Shown here one piece after another: positions 1 to 11,424 of a stretch of 64,000 nucleotides of DNA. The notes under the pieces are model-generated. The model did no database searches. It saw only the letters and a list, made by a program, of their open reading frames with translations, and had not been told where the DNA came from. The stretch's first letter is position 1; each line of letters opens with the position of its first letter. Made by a program: the position numbers and the translations under genes. The DNA comes from Acanthochromis polyacanthus (lineage: Eukaryota; Chordata; Actinopteri; Pomacentridae), in contig NC_067117.1 in assembly GCF_021347895.1 (NCBI RefSeq), positions 17,083,858 through 17,147,857 of the forward strand. The letters are read 5' to 3'.

Positions 1-1053
1 GGGACTTCTGAAGTCCATGAGCTATATCTTGCATATATTTTTGTTTAAAAAAAAATGTTATCTATGTTCATTTTGATCATGTCTTTACAAATTCCATAAT
101 TATTTATTATCGAAACAATCCCTTTTTAATTAAAATGACTGGATATCACTAAAATGTCAACCAAATAACCATCTGAATTTAATAACAACCACCTTCTCAT
201 TAGCTAAACAATAATAAAATGAACTAATCTAAAAATAGTTTTGATTGTGTTGTTTTTATTAAGTTGAGATAATCATGACAGATATTTCTTTCTGGCAATA
301 TATCAAATTTTATGTGGAAATAACAAATCACTTTCAATGAAGTAACTCATTACAAAAGCACCTCTAAAGGAAGTGTGTTAATTCCAGATCACGTGACCTG
401 CTCCACATGATGTCATTTCCTCCTGAAGAAAAGACTGGCAAGACTCCAAGGCTTTTAGTAAATATAAAGTAGTGTGTGAGTCAACCGTGGATTTATGTCA
501 ACAGGTTTAACACAATATCGTTATAAATGACTTTCAATTTCAATTTTACTCAATTGAATATAGAATATTTGAGAAGAATCTTTCTCTAAAAATGCCATGT
601 GGGGTTTGGTTAGGCAGCCATGTTGATTTTAGGACCTGAAAACAGTAAAAATGTCAACTATGATACAAAAAGTCCCGCAATTATATATTGACCTTGAAAA
701 AGAAACTAGAACCACAGAAAACACTTCTGACAGTAAATGTGTTGCTCACTAATTATGTCTTTGTAGACTGATAAATGTAAAACATTTCAAATCCAGAACA
801 AACGTCCTTATTTATGCAAAGAAAAAACATCCTTGTATTTAAACCTGACCTTCATTCTCAGTTTTATTCTGCAGATAGTTGCAGAAACTGTCCTCACTTT
901 CCTTTTATTGTCACATCATACAATGCTTTTAAATTGTGTGTTTAGTTCTGTTCTAAATGGGTTGTGTTTTGCACCTTTTGACCTTCCTGGTTGTACTTTT
1001 GCACACGAATCAAGATGGTCACATACTAATCCCACCTGTTGTCTGTCCTTCAG
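1..1053 (+). other. dgka intron (partial, upstream exons outside window)
   Basis: No coding exon is visible. The first dgka exon seen begins at 1054 after the acceptor ending in TTCAG. The missing N-terminal ~150 residues (recoverin-like region and first part of the EF-hands) must lie upstream of the window. The stretch is AT-rich and shows no clear repeat. Confidence 0.7.
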
Positions 1054-4000
1054 GAGGTGGATCGTATCATCACCCAGATGATGCGAGCTGCTGATTACCT
1101 CGGCTGGGACGTGACTGAACTCAGACCAGTATGAGCCTCCTTTTTCTTAATTTTTATTATTTAAACCTGTATGATTCTGATATTCGGAGAGCCTAAATAT
1201 GACAACTCAGAGCTCTAAGGGGATGTAAAAGGAAAAGTGCCACAGAAGACAGACCTGATGAGTCATTTTGTGATGCAACAGGTGCTAAAGGACATGATGA
1301 CGGCGATCGACGTGGACGACAGCGGCACCGTCACCCTGGAGGAGTGGCTGAAGGGAGGCATGAACAATGTGCCTTTACTTGTTCTGCTCGGACTCAAGGT
1401 GAAAAACAAAGCTTTACCCATTCACGATTTGAAAGTTTCACACCAACCTCTCTTTTTCTTCTTCATGCAGCCTTGAGTGAGTCACATCTATTCAACTAAA
1501 GGACTACTTGCTGCTTTCAGTGCTTTGCTGTTTCTTTACCCACAGATGACAGAGAGAGATGGGCAGCACATCTGGAGGATGAAGCATTTTAACAAGCCGA
1601 CCTACTGCAGTGTGTGCCAGGGCATGTTGCTGGGCCTCGGCAAGCAGGGACTCTGGTGCACCTGTAAGAGCTCACAGACGTCAGCAGGGGGCAGCCGAAC
1701 ACTGCACAAATACACTGGAGCCTTTTCCACATTGTAGTCTGCTGTTTGTCAGTGTCTGCCATTTATTCTAAGATTATATAAAGAGAATACTACATTGTTT
1801 CTATTATGTTTATCTCCTCCCAGGTTGCAAGTACATCGTCCACAGCCAGTGTGCCAACAAGAACCCCGAACCCTGCGCTCGAACCTTTGTCAAATCCAAA
1901 AAGGAAATAGGTGTAAGGAACACACTTTACAATTCTCATCACTTCTCTTTTTTACTGACTAAAACCCAAAAGGCAGTAAACACATAAACAACAAGGGAAC
2001 ATTGCAGTGAATTAGTCAGTGAGTGCAACCCATCAGTGTTTTATTTTTTTTGAAGTGTGGATTACTGCCAGCACAGTCTGCTCTGTGCATCTGTTAAACG
2101 TCCTAATTTTGCCCAAAGCGTAGACAATGATCCGCTTGCAGGCTTTTTCTGGTGCAGTGTAATGACCACCACACACTGATTCACAAAATCTGCCCCCTAA
2201 ATTTCCTCCCCTGGTGGGGGAGGCGCTTTGGGGATGTTTGATCTGGTGATGCTCGTGTGCCAAGTCAGTGCTTATCCGAAAAGTCATAAATCCGAAGCCG
2301 CTGCTGCTCTGGAGGAGGGTGTGGTCTGTGCTGATTCTCTCAACATCATTTTTCCTGCAGTCAGTCGAGGATGGGTCGTTGTGTTTCACCACAGCAGCAG
2401 TGAACAAAGCACTGTCAGACTGCTCTATGAAGTACAAGAATACGTGAAAACAATAATGTCAAACACGCTGTAAAGTTTGTGGTATTGCATGAGCAACGTG
2501 GGATAACACCTCTCTTGTGTTTTTCCATCTCCTCTGTGCCTCAGATAGCAGCTCATGACTGGATCAGAGCTGACTGTAACTCCACCAAGTGTCAGGTCTG
2601 CCACAAGAAGATCAAAACTTTAGCGGGGAGGCGTTGTGTGTGGTGCCAGGAGATGGTGAGGTGGTGTTCTTTAGCTGAATGAGTAAGAGCGGATTCCTCC
2701 TTTTCGATCTTCACCAAGTCTTTTTTCTTCTTCTTTTAAAGCGTCATGATGAGTGTCTTTTCTCTGGATTATCGACGTGTGATTGTGGCCCACTGAGAGA
2801 TCACATACTGCCTCCATGGGCCATCTATGCCGTCTCAAAGGTACAATGACTATAAATGACACCAACAGATGGAGATGTTCAGGATTACGTTCCTTTTATT
2901 GGTTGTTTGTCTTTGTGTCGTGCAGGAGGAGGACACCAGCCTGTTGAACGTCACTCCTGATGGCCACGTCCTGCAGGTTATCGAATCTTCCTACATACAT
3001 TTCTCTTTTCCAACTGTACACCCATGTGTTTTTATCTGTGCGGGCGCGTTCGAGTTGTCTTTCTGGATATCATTGCTTTTGGGAGATCCTCTGATTTCAG
3101 TGATTCATCGTGTTTTTTGTTTTTTTTTTAGAGATTTTCAGTGCCTTACGTTTGTCTTTGTTTGGTTCAGCTCAGTGTGTTGGATGAAGTAATGGGCAAA
3201 GACATCTGTCACAGTTATGTAAGATAACAGTGCATGATGCTGTGTAGAGTAACTGCACTGTGAAAAAGAAAAAAAAGGAAAATGAAAGTAAAATACTCTG
3301 ATTCAAATGAAGAGCCAAAACAATACATTTACAGACGTTTTTCTTTATGTTTTGCGGAGAAACACTGCCGAGTTAAAGAATTTCCCTTCAGTCAAGAGTT
3401 AACACATGTTCAAGATTGTTAATTAACAATCTTTTTTGAGAAGACAAAAGCATTGATCCCAAAACACTTTTGTTTAATTTGTTAAGGCACCGTTTTTACA
3501 ATTCCAACCAATTATTCACAAATAATTCTACAGAGCCCTTCATGAGGAACTGAAAAACTAAAAATGGCCTTTCCCTTTGTTACAAAAACAAGAGTTTTAG
3601 TTCTGATCTAACACGTTCTACTCTTCCGTCGATTCCATGCTGTCAATAAATATCTAAAGTAAATATCTGTGGGGACAAAGTGCAAAGTTATAAGCAGCTA
3701 TGAGGTCACGATGAGCTGCAGCAGCAGGAGTGTGATGGAAATGTGAAACGCCCCAAGCACATCTTTCATCCTCGAGAGCAGCTTCCACTTCTCAACTTCA
3801 ACTTTGTACTCTTTTAAAAAGATCTATACTTAATGCTAGATGTAGTTAAATAAAGATTATATGCTTTGTATCAAAAATTACAGAATTTGAATGACATATG
3901 AATCTAAAACTAATAAGATTTACCTTAAAATCACTAAAAAGTTAAATTGATAGTGTGGGCATAAAGAGCTACATGTCTAATTCCACAGCATTGTTGTTAT

Positions 4001-7000
4001 TTTATGTAAATTTGTATGGAATTTATGAAGGCAGAAAAATACAGTATAGATAATATAATAAATATCCTGTTAAAGAAAGGAGAATCAACGCAATTTGGCA
4101 TCTTTATAGTTTGGCATAGTAGTTTAAATACCTGCTGGTTGGTTTGTTAATTTACAAATACATACTTACCAAAGAAGAATAAGAAAACTTCAGTAAATTT
4201 TTTGTTGTTTTCCATGAATTACTTTTTTTTTTACCTACATTGTGACCTCACTGAATCAGATCACTGACTTATGTCAGGAGTTCCTGTTTAGCCCTTTATC
4301 CCTCAAATCAACAGTGCCAGAGACTGACAAACGTCCATTATCCATTCTGTGTGCAGCCACAAACACACTCCAAACACATCTATGTACAAACTGTAGTACT
4401 GAGAAAACATACGGTATGTTGGAGCAGCAGATGGACAGTTTTTTTAAAGCACCGTGCTCTCTGTAATTGGTGTAAAATTTCATTTGATTTCTGAAACACA
4501 TCTCACGTCCCCTGCCTATGTCTTTGGACTCCTTGGAAATCACTGAATAATGCTTCTGCCAATCTGTGTTTCAGTATTTAATAGTTGCGTGTGGTTGCTG
4601 CTGAGGGAAAGTTACTTAGTCTCTGTTTGAATATTGAAGAAAACATACCATTTTCAGAGCAAAACATGATACAAACCTCAGTCTTTGGTGTCACGGTATA
4701 TGGTGGTCGTGTTTAAATCAAGGTGCAGCAGCAGCAGTAGTTTGAATTAAGCCATTCTATGTACATCCAAAGCAGCATGTGTCTGTAATTAAGTTACATA
4801 ATGATTATTACATAATTTACCAGATCTTACTTTGTCTGTCTGTCTCTTTCCAGATTGTTCCAATTCCAGACACCCACCCTCTGCTGGTGTTTGTAAACCC
4901 AAAAAGTGGAGGAAAGCAAGGTGAACGGTGAGCAGCACAGAGTAAATGTTGGCTCAAATTATCAGTATGCTGCTCACGTCATAGAATTCTTTGCAATATG
5001 TGACGAATATACAAGGTTTTGTTTTTATTTATTAATCTATCTGAAAAGGGTTTGCTTTCTTGGGGGCATTTTTTCAACTTAAGTTGCAGAGATAAGATGA
5101 TACATTGATAATTTTATTGTATTTATGTGCCGGGGTATCATCATTTCATGGGCCAGTTTCTTACAATCATATTTTATTCATAAATATGCTATGAATTTCT
5201 CTGTTTGAAAGTAATGTGCTTCTTTCTCTTTGCAATAAAAAAAGTAATTTTTGTCATCTCCTGTGTGTTTCTATGCAGAGTGCTCAGGAAGTTTCAGTAC
5301 CTGCTGAACCCACGTCAGGTGTACAACCTGTCCAACGGAGGTCCTGCTCCAGGGTATCCAACACTTTAACACTTGCAGTTTCAATCTACACGTCATTTGA
5401 GATTGTGTATGTTAATACTGACTTTCTTTTTTAGGCTGCATTTTTTCCGCAACCTGCATGAGTACAGGATCTTAGTGTGCGGAGGAGACGGTACAGTCGG
5501 GTGGCTCCTGGATGCAATAGGTAGTGCATGTCTTTTTGAGTTTCGGAGAGCTGATTAAGATCTGAAGACTAAATCTTACATCACAATACCTGTGGTTTCA
5601 GACAAAGAGAATCTGCAGGTGCATCCCCCTGTAGCTGTCCTGCCTCTGGGCACCGGGAACGACATGGCTCGCTGTCTACGCTGGGGAGGAGGTAAAACAG
5701 TCAAAACTTTAACTGTAAAAGCATTTACTAGTCGCTGATGTTGGCTCCATATGTTGTACAGTTATGCTGTTGTATGGTGTAATCTCACTAAAGGATATGA
5801 GGGGTCAGACCTGAGAGAAATCCTGAAGGAGATTGAAGGCAGCGAGTTGGTTCCGTTGGACCGCTGGAGCATCCAGGTGATACCAGACGACCCTCAGGAG
5901 GCAGGAGACCCGGTTCCCTACGAGATCATTAACAACTACTTCTCTATTGGAGTGGTGAGTCACAAACCCAGCAGGGAGGAATAATAACATCACATGATTA
6001 TTGATTTCACACAGAAATATGAATACATTGCCGAAAATATCTGTCTCTGTGAGCAGGATGCCTCGATTGCTCATCGTTTCCACTCCATGAGAGAGAAACA
6101 CCCCCAGAGGTTCAACAGCAGGTGAGGATTCACATTAACCATAAGAGCAAAGAACTTCATGTAAATTGTGTTTACTTAACAACTGAAAGTGAAATTCTTG
6201 TTGCTTTCTGCTGCTTTAAAGAATGAAGAACAAGCTTTGGTATTTTGAGTTTGCCACCTCGGAGACCATCTCTTCCTCTTGTAAGAGGCTAAAGGATTGT
6301 TTCAAGATTGAGGTCAGGGTTTTTGCTACTGGCATTGAGCTGTTTCACTAAAACTGACAACTTGTAACTAATGTTTCAATTTCTTTTGTGACATCAGTGC
6401 TGTGGGAGACAGCTGAACTTGAGCAACATGTCTCTAGAAGGAATAGCTGTCCTCAACATACCCAGCATGCACGGAGGCTCCAACCTCTGGGGTGAATCCA
6501 AGAAGCCTGACGGTGCAGCAGAAGTGGAGCACAGTGAAGTCATCACCGACCCCGAACTTCTTAAAACAGTCTCACAAGGTAGTTGGATCATCCTCTCTTT
6601 CGTGTGTGCAGATGTCATCAACCTGGATTCTTGTAGTAGTGATTTAATCTTTTTGGACCTCTTTGAACTTGATCCGTTTGTGTTTGGTAACTCTTTAGAT
6701 ATTAGCGATAAGCGTTTGGAGGTTGTGGGGCTGGAAGGAGTCCTAGAGATGGGACAGATCTACACTGGACTGAAGAGCGCCGGACACAGACTGGCACAGA
6801 CCTCCCAAATTACCATCAGGTCTTAATCTTTTATGTACAGAAATAACATGGATACCTAACAATGCAATGCAGAATCACCACAAATCATAGTCAATCAGTC
6901 ATTCAATCATCCATCCATCTATCTTCTATACACCGCTTTATCCTCACTAGGGTCGCGGGGGGGCTAGAGTCTATCCCAGCTGACTCGGGCGAAGGCAGGG

Positions 7001-10000
7001 GACACCCTGGACAGGTCACCAGTCTGTCACAGGGCTACATATACAGACAGAAAATCACAATCGCATTCACACCTACAGGCAATTTAGAATAATCAATTAA
7101 CCTCAGCATATTTTTGGACTGTGGGAGGAAGCCGGAGTGCCCGGAGAAAGCCCACGCATGCACAGGGAGAACATACAAACTCCATGTTTGAAAGATCCTG
7201 GGAAAGCTGGGACGCGAACCTGGGATCTTCTAGATGCAAGGCGAAAGTGCTAACCACTCCACCACTTTGCAGCCCATAAAATATACAATAGAACAACAAA
7301 ATAAACAGCAATAAAACAGCACTAAAATATATCATCTTAGTCTGAAGAATAACCACAGCTGGTACACAGCAGTTAGGACCCAAACAAATAATACTATCTG
7401 TGGCTATTTTTTTTATTGTGTGTTCAGATACTGTTGTTGTTTTATTGCTCCACGCATATGGGTATGAGATTTACATTCTATGTGGCCCAGTTTAGCTAAA
7501 CGTTCCTCCTTTATGTGTGCAGGACAAGCAAAGCTCTGCCCATGCAGATTGATGGGGAGCCCTGGATGCAGCCTCCTTGTACTGTGAGTATTATTGGCCT
7601 ACTGTAAGACTCAGACATTATCTGTTGGATTGATAGAGGACAGTGGTAACAGTAACACAGTGTGCCGTGTATTACGCTCATTCACGTATGTATTTTGACA
7701 ATGAATAAAGGAACATTACTGACACAGCACAGTGAACGAGAATCCTGAAGATGCAAACACACAAGAGGCTTGAAAACACTAAAACCCAGCGTCAACCAGG
7801 TTCTAGTTGTGGTTCGAAGTTGGTTGAACTTGTAAACACAACTCGTTTGTTTTTTCAGTGAGGTATCACATTACTGTATGCATCTGTTACAGCATCAGTT
7901 TTGTTAATAAAGCTCCCTCTAGTTATTCTGAATATTATCGAGGACCACAGTGCAACAACACAGTTTGTCTCTCCAAAAGAGCACTCCTGAAAAGCATATC
8001 TTCTCATATTTCATCTAATTTTATCTGGTTCTCGATATCCCAGTATCACCTGTTGGTATTTACAAATGCTGGCAAAAACGGCAGTCAGTGTTTGTAAATG
8101 CTGCTCTATGCACCAGCATTTATAAAATGCCAAGTGATGACATTAAAACACTGAACAGCAATACAAATTTGACAAATATTGACATCATCAACTTCACACA
8201 TGCATACCTAAGCTCTGGTTTTTCTTCTTCTTTAGATTAGCTCTGATCTTGCTCTGTTATTTTTTCCATCACAATCAGATAAGGTTTTAGTTGGTGTTGT
8301 TGGTCACAATAATCCCACCTCCCAGCCCCTGATATAAGCTGTTCTTGGTTCCAGACCAGCAGAAATCCACGTTGCATGGCAGGAACTTGTGGGCTGTTTT
8401 AGGGCAGCTATAACTTTTGTGCGGGTTCCAACCACAAGAACCTCCCTTGTAGAACATCTTACAGGGCCAGTTTTGGGGGAGAAAACAGAGATTACCTTGA
8501 GATTGTCACACAGCAGTCTTCTCTTGCCCATCATTACTATCTTCAATGTAAAATTTGCCATATAGGCACACATAGCACCTCTTTTGCTCTATTTCCTACA
8601 TGCACATAGAACTGGATTTATATCTACTACCTGATATTTGTTGTTTTTTGCTACACTCAAAATGACGTCATGATTGGGGCGGTTTTATCTGACGTCCCAA
8701 TGAAACCTGAAAATATCAGATTACAGGGCTGTTCCTGCACAGTTCCTTCAGTGGAAAGCTGCATAAAGCACCAGCGTCACTCAGGAACCTGTTTTAATTA
8801 ACAGGAGCTGGTTATTTTGACTGTCGAAGGCGAAGAACTGGTTTGAGATTAGACGCCGGCTCCAAACCCGCCCTTAAACTGCTATTGTGGCAAAGAAGTG
8901 TTCAAGATCCGGTCCTAGTAGCCACTTCTATTGACTGGCAGACCTTGACATGTGATCCTAAGTAAGAGAGTGATGTTCTGTTGTGAAATTAGGCCTTACA
9001 GCTCTCTCATGCAAAACAACTTCTTTTCCAATTCACGCACAATGTGAGCAATTTGTGGTTCAGTAACTTCTTCAACGGCATTTTAAATTTTGTGATTAAT
9101 GGAAAACTACCAAATGAACCTTTCTCCTTCAATTATCCACATCTGTTGTGTCGGACTAGATGTTGATATCCCTTCTTGCATACATGAGACATCTAAAATG
9201 GGCAAGTGAGTGAGGGCATCCTCTGGGTTATCAAGTAGGCGCCCTCCTTCATCGGTGTTTTGCTGATAGGCCCACGACGCCTCCAGAGGGTTCAACAGTG
9301 AATCCCAGGTTCACCCCTAGATGACATCTGCTCACCTGAAAACCCAGGTGGAGTCCTTTCTCTTCATTCACAGGCACTGACTTCCTTTTTCATTGGCTGT
9401 GGAGAGGTCCTTGAATGCCCGCCGGTGGATCTTCCCGCTTACTCCCATCTCCTGGAGAAGCCTGGATGTCGAGGTGGCTACAAATCCTCTGTAGAATACT
9501 TCGACTGGTCAGAACTTCACCTTCCAGCCTCGCTGTTTTGCGTTGGTAGCAAACTCCATATACCTCAGCTTGTTGCGCTCATAGGCCTCCTCTACCGAGC
9601 TCTCCCAGGGCACTGTGAGCTTGGTGATGCAGACGTGCCTAAGCGAAGCTGCCCATAGCACCAGGTCTGGTTGCAGGTTGGTGGATGTGATCTCAGGTGG
9701 GAAGCAAAGCTTTTGGTCCAGGTCTACCAGCATCCTCCAATCGCATGCCCCCTCAACTGTCGAGGATCTGGGCAGCCAAGAGAGGAGGACAAATGTTGTT
9801 TCTTGACTTCAGGTCGACATGGATAGAAGGGCGTTAACACTCACGCACTGCGTCTTCAACACTGGACACTTCAGCACCTGGTTGTGCCACCAGGTGTAAC
9901 GGCCTTGAGCGAGGCTGGTCTTGTAGACCAGTAAGATGAGTTTGAGTGTAGCTGGAGACAGGCAGAGAGAGCATGTGGGGTCTTCACCATACCATTGGTT

Positions 10001-10684
10001 GAGGTTCTTGGGTGATGGTGGGACATCACAGGCCGCCTTGATGGTGAAGTTTGCTCTAAACGTCTCCGCATCCCACAGTTCTTGCCAAGAGATCTTCCTC
10101 TTTTCCACTCTTTTCCATGTCATCCACTACCCTTGCTTCGCCTGTGCAATGGCTTATGTGCACCTGCCTGCTTCCTCTTGCCGTCGTACTACCTGCACAA
10201 TACACTGTAATGTAATGTTAAAAACACTGGCATAAAAAACACAAAAACATAAAAACATGAATTTCCAAATAAAAAGCTGTTGTCAAGAACAACTTTTCGA
10301 CTTTTCAAGCAGACCAGCACCTGTGTTTCTGTTAATTAATCTACCCTTAATGATATAAATGTTACTCATTCAGAATCATCTATAAATCCAAAATGCAAAC
10401 TTTCCAAAAATGAATAAATGAATAAATAAATGAATTGAATAAAAACTAAACTTTCTAACATATACTTTGCATGAAAGATTTTTTGACTGCATTATTTTTT
10501 TTTCTGGTTTACCTAAAAAATAACTGACAACATGTTCATTATTTGAAGGAATTTTATCTCAAGCAGTTAAACTGTAATTAAATTGATCTTGTATTCGTTT
10601 TAGATCCACATAACTCACAAGAACCAAGCCAACATGCTGATGGCTGCACCGGTCAAACCATCCGGCTTCTTCCACCTCAAGTAG
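1054..10684 (+). CDS. dgka: diacylglycerol kinase alpha, 3' part (18 exons, 581 residues visible)
   Basis: Type I diacylglycerol kinase: phosphorylates diacylglycerol with ATP to phosphatidic acid at membranes, under calcium control. Exons: 1054-1128, 1282-1398, 1546-1663, 1824-1912, 2545-2655, 2742-2840, 2926-2976, 4854-4927, 5279-5353, 5435-5520, 5602-5691, 5794-5954, 6057-6121, 6222-6312, 6398-6578, 6699-6819, 7523-7583, 10604-10684 (stop TAG). All phases agree and the total is 1746 nt. Visible residues: EF-hand loop [12 protein letters not shown] (35-46), two cysteine-rich C1 domains (about 72-122 and 137-186), catalytic domain from about 220 with GGDGTVGW (286-293), then the accessory domain with the DGK signature around [13 protein letters not shown]. 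The tail is SGFFHLK, where mammals end near FFGFLS. Human DGKA has 735 residues, so about 154 are missing upstream. The donor of exon 1824-1912 must be at 1913; using 1911 gives an immediate stop. DGKB/DGKG are alternatives but the EF-hand and C-terminal wording fits alpha best. Confidence 0.95.
6906..7274 (-). mobile_element. tRNA-derived SINE, antisense in a dgka intron
   Basis: Read on the minus strand this starts with an RNA polymerase III A box TGGTGGAGTGG (7264-7254) and a B box GGTTCGCGTCC (7220-7210, one mismatch to consensus). A body of about 300 bp follows and ends in a GGATGGAT-type simple tail (near 6906-6920). This architecture is that of fish tRNA-derived SINEs. The body wording is very common in teleost introns, but I cannot assign the family by eye. 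It sits between dgka exons 6699-6819 and 7523-7583 and does not touch splice sites. Confidence 0.7.
7584..9100 (+). other. first half of dgka last intron, no exon
   Basis: The last intron is 3020 bp (7584-10603), much longer than the others. This half has no coding exon. A compact cluster of CRE, CCAAT and GC-box words lies at 8663-8701. The stretch 8560-8960 has the look of an interspersed repeat, but its boundaries are not visible. Confidence 0.5.
9107..10130 (-). mobile_element. degenerate non-LTR retrotransposon 3' end (RLE-like domain)
   Basis: Broken minus-strand reading frames carry wording seen at the C-terminus of fish non-LTR elements. The first has a [11 protein letters not shown] zinc-knuckle-like segment followed by [18 protein letters not shown] sequence (10123-9809). 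The second has RPDLVLW...KLTVPWE-like wording (about 9690-9600), compatible with a PD-(D/E)XK restriction-like endonuclease. The third is the end motif [16 protein letters not shown] (about 9460-9410). Frames shift between segments, so it is dead. It lies antisense in the last intron of dgka. The class (R4/Rex6-like or another RLE-type LINE) is an inference. Confidence 0.6.
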
Positions 10685-11424
10685 AGAAATTCTTGCTCTA
10701 CATGATCCAGTCTGCTGCAGGTTGCCGGTGTTGGCACAAAAAAAGCTGCAGGATGACTATTTTAAAGGAGAACGTCCACTGCTGAGTGTGTAACTGTATG
10801 TTTTTATTATTCCGTTTTATCGTGTTTGTCCTTTGCACTTAATCCCTGCTGTAATTGTAAACTCTTGCTTGCACAGACTCAGACAAAACTGACGGACCAA
10901 ATCAAAAGTGCAACTTTCATCAGACGGGTCGCTGCTATTGTGTGCCAATTCAGATATAACGCATTTCTGTAAATAACAAAGCAGAGTATGTTGTGTATCT
11001 ACAGTATATAGATAAGAAACATCCTATTTACTTCAAGTATTTTACGTTGTGATGCTTCTTTTTGTGTTGAATCGTATTTACAGTATTGTCTTGTTGAGTT
11101 TCCTCTGCACCTAGAGCAGCTCACCTCCATCCACAATGCTCTCCTGCCTGTGTGTGTTCATGTCTTTCACCATCAGTGTTCATCCAGTTGAATGAAAAGT
11201 AGATATTCACTGTATGTTAGAGTTCATCCTAAATAGATGATGGAATAATGTGAGAATACCTGACTGAATGTGACTGCATGGGGCTTTAGTACAGCTCTCC
11301 CAGATTTACTAAGCTTAATGTAATGTGTGTTGAAGTAAGTTAAGATGTACTGGACATGAGTAATATTCGCTTCTATCGTGTTCTTGTCCTGCAGTCAACA
11401 TTGTGACAGGATTCTCCCATTAAA
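10685..11424 (+). other. dgka 3' UTR, candidate poly(A) signal at 11419
   Basis: Non-coding sequence after the dgka stop. The first plausible poly(A) signal is ATTAAA at 11419-11424. A canonical AATAAA also occurs at about 12083-12090, so the UTR could extend to about 12.1 kb. Confidence 0.45.

Noticed and set aside
2033..2437. 134-residue minus-strand open frame
   Set aside because: Lies in a dgka intron, has no family resemblance and no splice support; open by chance.
4242..4543. Overlapping open frames on both strands in a dgka intron
   Set aside because: No family match, no splice logic; chance openness.
7254..7264. Functional tRNA gene
   Set aside because: A and B boxes belong to a SINE; no cloverleaf with anticodon arm can be drawn by eye.
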